Positions 1 to 9,680 of a DNA stretch of 64,000 nt are shown here, one piece after another. The DNA lies in assembly GCA_041918155.1 (NCBI GenBank), contig JAYRWH010000017.1:13138-77137 (forward strand), written 5' to 3'. The translations under genes and the position numbers were made by a program. This DNA is from UBA668 sp041918155. Its GTDB lineage: Bacteria > Actinomycetota > Acidimicrobiia > Acidimicrobiales > Ilumatobacteraceae. The notes below the pieces were generated by a model, which saw only the letters and a program-made list of their open reading frames with translations, was not told the origin of the DNA and made no database searches. Positions within the stretch are counted from its first letter, which is position 1. Each line of letters starts with the position of its first letter.

Positions 1-41
1 GCGAGCACGGCGAAACGGCGGGAGGTGGCCAAGGTGCGCAT
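1..41 (-). CDS. N-terminus of a secreted protein, probably the ABC solute-binding protein (partial)
   Basis: Only the first 13 codons are in the window (MRTLATSRRFAVL). The ATG overlaps the stop codon of the upstream permease gene in a TGATG arrangement, so the gene is translationally coupled to the transport operon. The basic start followed by hydrophobic residues looks like the beginning of a Sec or lipoprotein signal peptide. Together with an ATPase and two permease genes, the missing component of a CUT1 importer is the extracellular sugar-binding protein, which is what I infer here. The functional part of the protein lies outside the window. Confidence 0.5.
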   Translation of the reverse strand, partial: MRTLATSRRFAVL

Positions 42-877
42 CAGCCCTTCACCGCCCCGGCCGTGAGCCCGCGGACCAGCTGACGCTGGAACACGACCAG
101 CATGACGAAGATAGGTACTGCAGCCACGACGAGGCCTCCTGTTACGAGGTTGAACTTGCTGATGTCATTCGGTGTCTTCAGGTGTTCGAGACCGATTTGA
201 ATCGTGCGATGGTCCTCGTCCGTGATCACCTGCGAGGGCCAGAGGTAAGCGTTCCACGTCCCGAGGAACACGAACAAGCCGAGGGCACCCAAAGTCGGCC
301 GGCTGAGCGGCACGGCGACGCTCCACAAGAACCGCCAGTGCCCGAGCCCGTCGAGCGCGGCGGCCTCACGCAACTCACCGGGGATCTGCAGGAACACCTG
401 ACGCACGAGGAAGACGCCGAACATGCTGGCCAACGACGGCACGATCAACCCGAGGTAGGAGTTCGTCCACCCCAGCGAATCGGCGGTGTTGTAGTTGATC
501 AACACCGTCACCTCGGCCGGAACCAGCATGGTGGAGATGAACAGGGCGAAGACCGCCTTCTTCAGCGGAAAGTTCAAGAACGCGAACGCGTAGGCGGCCA
601 ACACGCTGGTGACGATCACTCCAATGGTGACCGCGAGCGACACGAACAGGCTGTTGAGCAACAACCGATCCAGATTGCCGATTCTCCAGGCGCTGCGGAT
701 CGTGTCGAAGGTGAGGTCGACGGGCAGCAGCGAGCGCGGATGGTCGAACGAATCGGGGCCAGACTTGAGGGCCTGCAGCAGCACGGCGTAGATCGGGAAC
801 AGCACGATCGCCGACAACACGACGAGCGTGGTGTACCGGCCCACCTTGCGTGCCCCACGAACGGTGTCAGCCGCCAT
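41..877 (-). CDS. Carbohydrate ABC transporter permease, MalG/UgpE type
   Basis: The 278-residue inner-membrane protein is one of the two channel subunits of a CUT1-family sugar or glycerol-phosphate importer. A first membrane segment is at about residues 15-35, with further segments through to the C-terminus. The cytoplasmic EAA loop that docks on the ATPase is visible near residue 170 (ELREAAALDGLGHW). The length is normal for MalG-like proteins. It overlaps the start of the neighbouring permease gene by 11 bp and the next gene by 3 bp, so it sits inside a tight operon. The substrate cannot be read from the sequence. Confidence 0.92.
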   Translation of the reverse strand: MAADTVRGARKVGRYTTLVVLSAIVLFPIYAVLLQALKSGPDSFDHPRSLLPVDLTFDTIRSAWRIGNLDRLLLNSLFVSLAVTIGVIVTSVLAAYAFAFLNFPLKKAVFALFISTMLVPAEVTVLINYNTADSLGWTNSYLGLIVPSLASMFGVFLVRQVFLQIPGELREAAALDGLGHWRFLWSVAVPLSRPTLGALGLFVFLGTWNAYLWPSQVITDEDHRTIQIGLEHLKTPNDISKFNLVTGGLVVAAVPIFVMLVVFQRQLVRGLTAGAVKG

Positions 878-1769
878 AGTGCACCTTCTTGCCGAAACCC
901 CGGAACTGCACCGCGGCGAACACCGCGCTCAGCAGGAACAGCAGCACCGCCGCGGCGGATTTCAGTCCGACGTCATTGCGGATCAGAGAGTTCCGTCCGT
1001 AGATCAGGTACGGGATGTTGGTGGTGACCTTGCTCTTCCCGTCGTTCGGTCCGCCACCCGTGAGCAGGCTGATCTCGCCGTAGGTCTGCAGGGCGCGCGT
1101 CGTCAGCACCACCGTGAGGAACAACAGCGTGGGCGAGATCATCGGCAGGGTCACGTGCCAGAACCGGCGCAGGCTGCCGGCACCATCGACCAGCGCGCTC
1201 TCGTGCAACTCGCGGGGCACGCTCTGCAGCGCGGCCGTGACGATGATGAACGAAAACCCGAGCCCGGCCCACACACTGCTGATCGCCACGGCCGGGAGTG
1301 CGGTGCCCTTGTCGTTGAGCCAACCCGGCTCCTTCAGGCTGGGGAACACGCCACTCAGCTGGTCGGCCAGCACACCGATCTGTGGTTGCAGGAGCACGAA
1401 CCACACCAGGCTGGCGACCGCCACGCTGGTGGCGACAGTGCTGGAGAAGATCGTGCGGAAGACCCCGATGCCACGCAGATGCTTGTCGGCCAGCACCGCC
1501 AGGCCAAGGCCAAGGGCCAAGCCGGTGGGCACGGTGAAGATCGCGAACTTCACCGAAACCCACAAGGCATCTTGGAACTGCGCGCTCTTGAACACCTGGC
1601 TGAACTGGCCCCAGCCGACGTCGCGGCACTCCGTGAACGTTCGGTCGCACTGGCGGTGCCCGTAGTCGACCGCGCGCACGAGGGGATAGATCGTCCACAC
1701 CATCAGCAGCGCTGCCGACGGCACCAGCATCAGCAGCGCGGGCGGCAGGTCGCGCAGCTTGCGTTTCAC
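867..1769 (-). CDS. Carbohydrate ABC transporter permease, MalF/UgpA type
   Basis: The 300-residue multi-pass membrane protein is the MalF-like partner of the downstream permease. Hydrophobic segments run from about residue 10 to 290. The EAA motif is present as ELHESALVDGAGSLRRFW near residue 200, at the position expected for contact with the ATPase. The start codon overlaps the stop codon of the ATPase gene (ATGA), so the order ATPase, MalF-like, MalG-like, binding protein is translationally coupled. The sugar imported cannot be predicted from these subunits. Confidence 0.92.
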   Translation of the reverse strand: MKRKLRDLPPALLMLVPSAALLMVWTIYPLVRAVDYGHRQCDRTFTECRDVGWGQFSQVFKSAQFQDALWVSVKFAIFTVPTGLALGLGLAVLADKHLRGIGVFRTIFSSTVATSVAVASLVWFVLLQPQIGVLADQLSGVFPSLKEPGWLNDKGTALPAVAISSVWAGLGFSFIIVTAALQSVPRELHESALVDGAGSLRRFWHVTLPMISPTLLFLTVVLTTRALQTYGEISLLTGGGPNDGKSKVTTNIPYLIYGRNSLIRNDVGLKSAAAVLLFLLSAVFAAVQFRGFGKKVHYGG

Positions 1770-2779
1770 GGCAGCCTCTTGCCGGTCACTGCGTCGAAGC
1801 GGTGCATTGACGACTCGGCGGCGTCGAAGCGCAACACTTCGCCCACCATCGGCACGCCGGCCGAGGGTGCCATGCGCGACACGAGCCGGCCGATGGCCTC
1901 CGACTCCGCGAGCACGAGCACCTCGTGGCCGAGGTGCTCGATCTGGTGCACCCGGGCTTCAACCCGCCCGTCGGAGGTGGGCTGCAGGTCTTCGGCGCGC
2001 ACGCCCACCTGCACGTCGGCGCTACCGAGCAGGCCGGGCGGGAGCATGTTCATCGGCGGGGTACCGATGAACTGGGCCACGAACACGCTGGCCGGGCGGT
2101 CGTACACGTCTTGTGGGGTGCCCACCTGCTCGAGGCGGCCCTTGTTGAGGATCGCGACGCGACTGCCCATCGTCATCGCCTCGACCTGGTCGTGGGTGAC
2201 ATAGAGGAACGTGCTTTCGAGGCGGCGGTGCAGATCGACGAGTTCCGTACGGGTGTCGCCGCGGAGCTTGGCATCGAGGTTGCTGAGCGGTTCGTCCATC
2301 AGGAACACCGCCGGCTTGCGCACGATGGCGCGGGCGAGCGCGACGCGCTGGCGCTGGCCACCGCTCAACTGGCCCGGCTTGCGCTTCATGTAGTCGCCGA
2401 GCCCGAGCGACTCGGCGGCGCGCAGGGCCTCGACCGAGCGTTCGGCCTTGTGCACGCCGCGAACCTTCAGCGGGAACTCAATGTTCGCTCGCACGGTCTT
2501 GTGCGGGTAGAGGGCATAGCTCTGGAACACCATGGCAATGTCGCGATCCTTCGGTGGCACGTCGTTGACCTGGCGTTCACCGATGAACACCTCACCGATG
2601 GTTGGGTCTTCCAGACCCGCAACCATCCGCAACAACGTGCTCTTGCCGCAGCCCGACGGGCCGAGGAGGATCATGAACTCACCGTCGGCGACGTCGAGCG
2701 TGACGTCGTCGACAGCGGCCACCTCATCGGCGCCCTCCCCGAACCTCTTGGTGACCTTTTCCAGCCGTACGCGTGCCAC
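1766..2779 (-). CDS. ABC transporter ATP-binding protein, MalK/UgpC family
   Basis: The ATPase subunit of the CUT1 importer has about 337 residues. It shows Walker A (GPSGCGKST), the signature LSGGQRQRVALARAI, Walker B (FLMDEPLSNLD) and the switch histidine (VTHDQVEAM). A MalK-like C-terminal regulatory region follows (VGVRAEDLQP). I chose the GTG at 2779, which gives the conserved beginning ARVRLEKVTKRFG. An in-frame ATG at 2806 would add nine residues and would overlap the start codon of the divergent small gene. The open frame runs on for 800 bases upstream, but that stretch is antisense to the kinase gene and is not coding on this strand. Confidence 0.93.
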   Translation of the reverse strand: MARVRLEKVTKRFGEGADEVAAVDDVTLDVADGEFMILLGPSGCGKSTLLRMVAGLEDPTIGEVFIGERQVNDVPPKDRDIAMVFQSYALYPHKTVRANIEFPLKVRGVHKAERSVEALRAAESLGLGDYMKRKPGQLSGGQRQRVALARAIVRKPAVFLMDEPLSNLDAKLRGDTRTELVDLHRRLESTFLYVTHDQVEAMTMGSRVAILNKGRLEQVGTPQDVYDRPASVFVAQFIGTPPMNMLPPGLLGSADVQVGVRAEDLQPTSDGRVEARVHQIEHLGHEVLVLAESEAIGRLVSRMAPSAGVPMVGEVLRFDAAESSMHRFDAVTGKRLP

Positions 2780-2804
2780 GGCTGCGACAGTAGCCTCACC
2801 GTTC

Positions 2805-2999
2805 ATGAACGATGAGCACGAACAGGTGAACACTGAGGGCGCGGCCCTCGACCTCGACACCATCGAGCGCGACCTGGCGGGTGTGGAGGTGGCGCTCGCC
2901 CGCCTCGATGCCGGCACGTACTGGACCGACGAGGTCACCGGCGCACCCCTCTCGGCGGAACTGCTCGAGCAGCACCCCACCGCCCGCCGAGGCGGCTGA
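2805..2999 (+). CDS. Small TraR/DksA-like protein
   Basis: A 64-residue acidic protein beginning MNDEHEQVN. Its second half (ALARLDAGTYWTDEVTGAPLSAELL) follows the pattern of the C-terminal part of actinobacterial TraR/DksA-like proteins (a Leu-Asp-x-Gly-Thr-Tyr helix, then a short T-G-x-P-L turn). The zinc-binding cysteines of full DksA are absent. It would be a truncated RNA-polymerase-binding relative. It diverges from the ABC operon and is followed nine bases later by the UbiB-family gene. The family assignment is moderate, and its function as a regulator is inference. Confidence 0.6.
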   Translation: MNDEHEQVNTEGAALDLDTIERDLAGVEVALARLDAGTYWTDEVTGAPLSAELLEQHPTARRGG

Positions 3000-3008
3000 G
3001 GGCGCGGC

Positions 3009-4370
3009 GTGGGCCGCCGCCTCACCCATGTGCGCCGCACCCTGCGGGTGTGGCGGCTGACGGCCCGCAACGGGCTGCGCTTCGTCGCCCACCGCGGCCG
3101 GCGCACGTTCGCCCGCAACGTGCGCAAGGCCGAACTCGACAGCCGCTTCGCGATCCGCACGTCCGAGGATGTCGCCCGCCAGCTCGGCAACATGAAGGGC
3201 GCGCTGATGAAGTTCGGGCAGCTCCTGAGCTTCGTCGTCGAGGCCCTCCCCGACGAGGCCCAGAAGGCGCTGTCGTCGCTGCAGGCCGACGCCCCGCCCA
3301 TGGCCCCCTCGGCTGCCGCGGCCGTGGTGCGCGCGGAGCTGGGCGCCGACCCCGAGGACGTGTTCCTCGACTGGCAGGCCCTGCCCGTGGCCGCCGCGAG
3401 CATCGGCCAGGTGCACCGGGCCGTCACCCACGACGGCCGCCGCGTGGCCGTCAAGGTGCAGTACCCAGGTGTCGGCGATGCGATCGAGACCGACCTCAGC
3501 AACACCGAGGGCCTGTACCGGCTGGCAGGGGCGTTCGCTCTGAAGGGGCTGGACCACAAGGCCCTCGTCGACGAGTTGCGCGACCGCATGCGTGAGGAAC
3601 TCGATTACCGAGGCGAGGCCGCCAACCAGCGTGAGTTCGCCGGCCACTTCGCCGGCCACCCCTTCGTCACGATCCCCGAGGTCGACACGGCGACGAGCAC
3701 CGAACGCGTGCTCACCAGCGAGTGGGTCGACGGCATCGGCTTCGCCGAGTTCCTCGAGTCGGCCTCAGCGGCGGCACGCGAGCGCTCCGGCGAGAGCATC
3801 TGGCGCTTCGTGCAGTACAGCGTCAACCACCTGCGCACGTTCAACGGCGACCCGCACCCGGGGAACTACCGCTTCGCCGCCGACGGATCGGTGACATTCC
3901 TCGACTTCGGGCTCGTGAAGCGCTGGGCGCCCGGTGCCTGGGAACAGCTGCAGCCCAGCCTGGAGGCGATCATCGTCCACCGCGACCCTGAGCGACTCGT
4001 GCTCGCGATGGAGGTCGTGGGCTTCCTGCAACCTGGCCACGGCCTGCCCGCCGACCAGGTGTACGACTACGTCAGCACCCCCTATCTCCCGTACCTCACG
4101 GACCGCTTCGAGTTCACCCGCGACTTCGTGAAGGACGCACTGGCGACGATCATCGACGTGCGTGGCCCGCACGCCGATGTGATCGCCCGGCTCAACATGC
4201 CGACCAGCTTCGTGATCCTCGACCGCGTGGTGTGGGGCGTGAACGCGATCCTCGGCAAGCTCGGAGTGGAGGCGCCGTGGCGGGCGATGCTGCTGGAGTA
4301 CGTGGACGGCGGGCCACCCGCGACCCCACTCGGCGCGGCCGAGCGCCGTTGGCGGATGCGAACGGAGTGA
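3009..4370 (+). CDS. ABC1/UbiB (AarF) family atypical kinase
   Basis: The 453-residue protein carries the UbiB-family hallmarks: the KxGQ motif (MKFGQLLSF, about residue 65), the alanine-rich nucleotide loop (AASIGQVHRA), the lysine strand (VAVKVQYPG) and the catalytic and metal motifs (NGDPHPGNYRF and FLDFGLVKRW). Characterised relatives are ATPases or kinases tied to isoprenoid lipid or quinone metabolism, and in actinobacteria the substrate is usually unknown. The GTG start at 3009 lies nine bases after the preceding small gene, which suggests cotranscription. There is no membrane segment at the C-terminus as in E. coli UbiB. Confidence 0.9.
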   Translation: MGRRLTHVRRTLRVWRLTARNGLRFVAHRGRRTFARNVRKAELDSRFAIRTSEDVARQLGNMKGALMKFGQLLSFVVEALPDEAQKALSSLQADAPPMAPSAAAAVVRAELGADPEDVFLDWQALPVAAASIGQVHRAVTHDGRRVAVKVQYPGVGDAIETDLSNTEGLYRLAGAFALKGLDHKALVDELRDRMREELDYRGEAANQREFAGHFAGHPFVTIPEVDTATSTERVLTSEWVDGIGFAEFLESASAAARERSGESIWRFVQYSVNHLRTFNGDPHPGNYRFAADGSVTFLDFGLVKRWAPGAWEQLQPSLEAIIVHRDPERLVLAMEVVGFLQPGHGLPADQVYDYVSTPYLPYLTDRFEFTRDFVKDALATIIDVRGPHADVIARLNMPTSFVILDRVVWGVNAILGKLGVEAPWRAMLLEYVDGGPPATPLGAAERRWRMRTE

Positions 4371-4396
4371 CCGCGCGCCGTGGCTAGTCTCGCCCC

Positions 4397-4864
4397 GTGT
4401 ACGGGATCGAGGACACGTCGCGCCGCTTCGGCCAGTACCGGTGGGCCGAGCTGCAACTGTTCGAGCTGCTCGGCGGCTGGGCCACCTCGGCCGCGGATGC
4501 ACAGGTCGTGGCGATGCTGGCCGCCCACTGCCATCACCATGCCTGGCACGCCGACGTGTTCGCCGGGCGCACACCCGCCGTCGCGGGGCTGGAAGCCGCT
4601 GCGGAACCGGCGCCCCTCCCCGAACTGGTACCGATGCTCGACGCGGCGCGGGGCGCCGACGGCACAGCGGCCCGCCTGCGAGCGGTGTACCAGAACGTGC
4701 TGCCCGCCCTCGCCGCCGAATACGAGCGCCACCTGTTGGTCACCGACCCGCGCATCGACGGCCCGACGGTGAGGGCACTCACGCTGGCACTGCACGACCT
4801 GGCCGACGACCGCAGCGAGGGAGAAGAGATGCTCGAGCGCCTCAGCGGCGCTGCAGCTTGCTGA
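4397..4864 (+). CDS. Conserved hypothetical protein, all-helical, possibly ferritin-like
   Basis: A 155-residue protein starting at GTG 4397. It is rich in alanine, glutamate and histidine, with a cluster CHHHAWH near residue 47 and regularly spaced acidic residues. It is predicted to be a helical bundle. The His/Glu spacing recalls ferritin-like di-iron or tRNA-hydroxylase-type proteins, but I cannot name a family. It follows the UbiB-like gene by 26 bases and converges with the Bax-inhibitor gene, overlapping it by 23 bases at their 3' ends. The function is unknown. Confidence 0.7.
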   Translation: MYGIEDTSRRFGQYRWAELQLFELLGGWATSAADAQVVAMLAAHCHHHAWHADVFAGRTPAVAGLEAAAEPAPLPELVPMLDAARGADGTAARLRAVYQNVLPALAAEYERHLLVTDPRIDGPTVRALTLALHDLADDRSEGEEMLERLSGAAAC

Positions 4865-5663
4865 GCAGTCGCAGGATCTCGAGGTACAGCCAGATGATCG
4901 TGGCGAGCAGGCCGAAGGCGGCGTACCACTCCATGCCTTTGGGCCAGCCAGCAGCGGCGCCCTTCTCGATGAGGTCGAAGTCGACGGCGAGCATCATCGC
5001 CGCCAGGCCGGCCGCGAACAGGCTGAACCCGATTCCGAGCAGGCTCGGCGAGTTGATGAAACTCACCGAGTGCGACCCTGCCACCAGGGCGAACACGAAC
5101 GACACCATGTAGAAAAGCATCAGGCCGACGGTGGCGCCGACGACAATGCGGCGGAAGCGATCGGTGACCTTGATGATGCGCGAGCGGTAGAGGAACAACA
5201 TCACCGCGAACACGGCGAGCGTGGCGCCCACAGCCTGGATGACGATGCCGTTGTACGCCGCGTCGTACATGCGCGAGATGACGCCGAGGAAGAAGCCCTG
5301 GGCGAGCGCGTACACCGGCGCCAGCACGGGTGCCCAGTTGGGCTTGAAGCGCAAGGTGATCGCGCAGCCGAATCCGACCACCATGAAGCCGATCGCCGCC
5401 ACCGACACCCCATTGAAGTTGGCCGTGGTGGTGGGCGCTGCGACCCAGCCGGCAACTGCCGTGGAGAGCAACAGCACGAGCAGCACGCCCGTCGCCGTTG
5501 CCGTGCCGGCGACCGTCATCACCTTCGGACGCCACGAGCTGATCGGGCCGTCGGTGATGGGAAGGGTGGCGATCGGGGTGCTGCGCGAGGCCGGATCGGG
5601 AGCACCCCAGCCGGCGCGAGCCGCTTCCGTGGCAGCTTTCTCGTTCATCAGCGGGTTCGACAT
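4842..5663 (-). CDS. Bax inhibitor-1/YccA family membrane protein
   Basis: The 273-residue protein has a cytoplasmic N-terminus of about 45 residues and then seven hydrophobic segments. It ends in a basic tail (LRLLSKLQRR). The arrangement and motifs such as RFKPNWAPVLAPVYALAQGF fit the actinobacterial YccA group of the Bax inhibitor-1 (TMBIM) superfamily, whose characterised members are pH-sensitive calcium-leak channels. The start at 5663 (MSNPLMNEKAA) is preferred over an upstream methionine because the conserved part begins there. The gene converges on the preceding hypothetical gene and is divergent from the sigma-factor gene. Confidence 0.9.
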   Translation of the reverse strand: MSNPLMNEKAATEAARAGWGAPDPASRSTPIATLPITDGPISSWRPKVMTVAGTATATGVLLVLLLSTAVAGWVAAPTTTANFNGVSVAAIGFMVVGFGCAITLRFKPNWAPVLAPVYALAQGFFLGVISRMYDAAYNGIVIQAVGATLAVFAVMLFLYRSRIIKVTDRFRRIVVGATVGLMLFYMVSFVFALVAGSHSVSFINSPSLLGIGFSLFAAGLAAMMLAVDFDLIEKGAAAGWPKGMEWYAAFGLLATIIWLYLEILRLLSKLQRR

Positions 5664-5815
5664 GCTGGTCACGCTACCTCGGGCCCTGGTGATCCCGAAG
5701 ACCTTGCTTGTGAATGTGTGCACGCGAGTGGAGGGGCTTGACCGGGTGGGTATCGTGACCGAATCGTCGGGTAGGTCACCTGGCTCGCACGCCGTTCACT
5801 TCGGGGAGTTATTTC

Positions 5816-6751
<936 letters not shown>

Positions 6752-6779
6752 ACCGCCACCGGCGACTGGATCGGTCGAC

Positions 6780-9503
6780 GTGCGCATCGTCGGTCGTGAT
6801 CGCGAGACGATCTGGCTCACGGAACTGATCGCGGCAGCATCGTCGCGCTCCGCCGTCGTCACCATCGATGCGGCTGCTGGTGTGGGCAAATCCGCCCTAA
6901 TGGCACTCTCCGGCGAACTTGCTGAGCAGGCCGGAGCGCGCGTGGTGCGGTGTCAGCCGAGCGCAGCCGAAGCCCATTACGCCTACGCCGCGCTCGGCGA
7001 CATCATGAGCACGATCGACGACCTCGCAGCCGTCGAGGAGGTACCGCGGCGCGCGCTGGAACGTGCGCTGCTGCGCGCCGAGGGCTCCACGGATGAACCA
7101 CTCGACGCTCGGGCGGTCGGGTTGGGCTGTGCCGCTGTGTGGCGGGAGCTGGCGAGGGAGCGGCCCCTCGTGATCCTGATCGACGACGTGCACTGGCTCG
7201 ACGCGGCGTCGGCCGAAGCGCTCGCGTTCGGCGTCCGCCGGTTACCGCCGACCGGAGTCGTCGTCGTCGGGGCACGCCGCACCGCAGAACCCGGGCCCTC
7301 CTTGCCCGGCGACACCCACACTCTCGAACCGCTCACGGCGACGGCCATGACGGCATTGCTCAATGAGTACGTCGCGCACGGCGAGCGCCACCTCACCGGG
7401 CGAGAGCTGCGCGGGATCGTCGAGGCCGCGGGCGGCAATCCGCTGTTCGCGCTCGAACTGGTGCGCCATGCCGCCCGCCATCCTTCCATCACCGGTACCC
7501 GCCCCGCTGTGCCGGCTTCGCTGGAGGCGCTGATCGCCGATCGCTTCGACAATGCCTCCGCCGAGGTCGTGGAGGCGCTCGCGCTCGCTGCCATGCTGGC
7601 GCGGCCGACGATGGAGGCGGTGCGCCAGTTGGCGATCTCCGGCGAGATCGAACGGGCCGAGCGCGACGGGCTCGTCGAGACCGGCACGGGCCGCGTCGTG
7701 TTCGCTCATCCCCTGTTCGCGGCGGTGGTGCAGCAACGAACCCCCGCGACTGGCCGACGCCGGCTGCACCAACGCATCGCGACGGCGATCACCGATCCCG
7801 AACAGCAGCTCCGCCATGCCGCCTTCGCCGCGGAACAGCCGGACGCGGCGCTGGCGGCGCGTCTCGCGGCACAGGCGGCGGCATTGGAGGGCCGCGGCGC
7901 CGGCGAACAGGCCGCCGAGCTGGCCGAGTTCGCCGCCCGGCTCAGCCCGCTCGACGACCCGGCCCGGCATGACCGGTATGTCGATGCCGCACGACTCGCC
8001 TTCCAGCGCGGCGAAGCCGACCTCGCCTCACAGCTGCTGGACGACATCGACGGGGCCGCGGCACCCGCCGCATGCAAGGTGCGCGAACTGCTGGTGCGGG
8101 CGAAGGTGGAGTTCTCCCTCGGCAGCGCCGACGCAGCCCGCCGCCGTGCACTCCAGGCGCTGACCCACTGCACCAACGACGACGAGCGGGTGGAGGTGCA
8201 CTCGATCCTCGCCCGCGTGTCGTACGACGACTTCGACGAGAGCACCCGCCAGGCGACGATCGCGATGGAGCTGGCCGAACACTGCCATCTCCAGCCCGGC
8301 GTGCTCGCCAACGTGCTCGCCGCCCGGGCCGGAGAGGCCTTCATGGCCGGCCATGGCCTTGATCGCGCCATGTTCGAGCGGGCCATCGCCCTAGAACGCG
8401 ACACCGTCCAGTTCTCCGCCAACTCCGCCTACTCGTCGTACGCGGTGCTGCTGAAGATGGCGGACGACTTCGACGAGTCCCGCTCGATGCTGCTGTCCGT
8501 GCTGCGCAACAACGACGACGAGGGCGCACTCCCGTTCGTGCTCTCCCACCTGCCACAACTCGAGTTGTGGACCGGCAACTGGGATGCGGCCGAGGAGTAC
8601 GCACAGCGGCACCTCGAGGCGGCCCTGCGCACCGGGCAGCACGACCAGGCAGTGCAGGCACGTATCAACCTTGCGCTCATCGATATCCACCGCGGCGACG
8701 TCACCGAGGCGGCCGTGATGGCCGAGGAAGTCCGCAGCACCGGCCACGATGCCGGCGACGCCTGGACCGAACGCAACGGCCTCGGCTTGCTCGGGCTGGT
8801 GGCCATGGCCGAGGGCAACGCGCCGCGGGCCGTCGAACTGCTCCAGCGGTGGCACGACCTTGCCGAGCAGATGGCCCTGCGCGACCCGGGGTACTGCCGG
8901 ATGCAGGGCGATCTCGTCGAGGCATTGGTGGCCACCGGACGGCTGCACGAGGCCGGGCAGTACGCCGAGTTCATGCAGGCGAATGCCACACGCTTGACCC
9001 GCCTGACGTTGCTGGCCGGCGCGGCCCGGGCGAGGGCGCTGGTGGCCGCTTCGCAGGGCGATCGCGATCTCGCCGTCTCACTGGCCACGACCGCCGTCGA
9101 CGGCTTCGCCGCCACACCGATGGTCGTCGAGCAGGCGCGTTCCCTGCTCACGCTCGGGCAGATCCACCGCCGGTTCAAGGAGAAGGCCGCGGCGCGTACC
9201 GCGCTCGAACAGGCGCTGACGGTGTTCGACCGCTTGGGGGCCGAGCGACTGGCGGAGCGCACCCGCCAGGACCTGGCCCGGCTCGGGCTGCGCACCAGCC
9301 ATGCGACCGCGTTGACCGAGACCGAGCTGCGCGTCGCCCGTCTCGCGGCGACGGGCCGCACCGTGCGGCAGGTGGGTAACGAGTTGTTCATCAGCCCGAA
9401 GACCGTGGAAGCCAACCTCACGCGCGTGTACCGCAAGCTGGGGTTGAGCGGCCGCGCCGAGTTGGCCACCTGGGCAGCCACCGTGGACGGCCGCAACGAC
9501 TGA
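6780..9503 (+). CDS. LuxR-family regulator with AAA ATPase domain (LAL/MalT-like)
   Basis: The 907-residue protein has an N-terminal P-loop (AAGVGKSALMA) and Walker B (LVILIDDVHWLD) within a predicted STAND-type ATPase. A long helical, TPR-like middle follows, and a C-terminal LuxR helix-turn-helix at about residues 840-900 (LTETELRVARLAATG...ISPKTVEANLTRVYRKLG). Proteins of this type are ligand- or ATP-regulated transcription activators. The GTG start gives the typical opening IVGRDRE. The target genes are unknown. The lipoprotein run downstream is a plausible candidate, but it is separated by a hairpin and 177 bases. Confidence 0.93.
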   Translation: MRIVGRDRETIWLTELIAAASSRSAVVTIDAAAGVGKSALMALSGELAEQAGARVVRCQPSAAEAHYAYAALGDIMSTIDDLAAVEEVPRRALERALLRAEGSTDEPLDARAVGLGCAAVWRELARERPLVILIDDVHWLDAASAEALAFGVRRLPPTGVVVVGARRTAEPGPSLPGDTHTLEPLTATAMTALLNEYVAHGERHLTGRELRGIVEAAGGNPLFALELVRHAARHPSITGTRPAVPASLEALIADRFDNASAEVVEALALAAMLARPTMEAVRQLAISGEIERAERDGLVETGTGRVVFAHPLFAAVVQQRTPATGRRRLHQRIATAITDPEQQLRHAAFAAEQPDAALAARLAAQAAALEGRGAGEQAAELAEFAARLSPLDDPARHDRYVDAARLAFQRGEADLASQLLDDIDGAAAPAACKVRELLVRAKVEFSLGSADAARRRALQALTHCTNDDERVEVHSILARVSYDDFDESTRQATIAMELAEHCHLQPGVLANVLAARAGEAFMAGHGLDRAMFERAIALERDTVQFSANSAYSSYAVLLKMADDFDESRSMLLSVLRNNDDEGALPFVLSHLPQLELWTGNWDAAEEYAQRHLEAALRTGQHDQAVQARINLALIDIHRGDVTEAAVMAEEVRSTGHDAGDAWTERNGLGLLGLVAMAEGNAPRAVELLQRWHDLAEQMALRDPGYCRMQGDLVEALVATGRLHEAGQYAEFMQANATRLTRLTLLAGAARARALVAASQGDRDLAVSLATTAVDGFAATPMVVEQARSLLTLGQIHRRFKEKAAARTALEQALTVFDRLGAERLAERTRQDLARLGLRTSHATALTETELRVARLAATGRTVRQVGNELFISPKTVEANLTRVYRKLGLSGRAELATWAATVDGRND

Positions 9504-9531
9504 CGGCGGCAGCCGGTCGACAGCGAGGGGT

Positions 9532-9561
9532 GCGAACGAGGGGATCCCCCGATTCGTTCGC
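9532..9561 (+). terminator. Stem-loop after the LuxR-type regulator gene
   Basis: Arms GCGAACGA and TCGTTCGC (9532-9539 and 9554-9561) enclose a second palindrome, GGGGATCCCC. GCGCTCGTTTTCG follows directly. The position just after the stop codon and the short T-run fit an intrinsic terminator. The intergenic stretch to 9680 holds nothing else I can identify apart from the upstream region of the next gene. Confidence 0.5.
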
Positions 9562-9680
9562 GCGCTCGTTTTCGTACCGTCGCCACGTGAGCAGTTCGGA
9601 TCGTCCCGAGCCGGACACCCGGCACGCCTGGGTCGATCCGTTCGCCCTCAACGAATTGCCCACCTCTCGAAAGCAGCACC

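Noticed and set aside
828..2204. Plus-strand frame of 458 residues over the ABC permease and ATPase genes
   Set aside because: It is the antisense of three well-supported ABC transporter genes and has no recognisable motif.
2780..3589. N-terminal extension of the MalK-like ATPase by more than 260 residues
   Set aside because: The extension is antisense to the UbiB-like gene and of low complexity. The family starts at ARVRLEKVTKRF.
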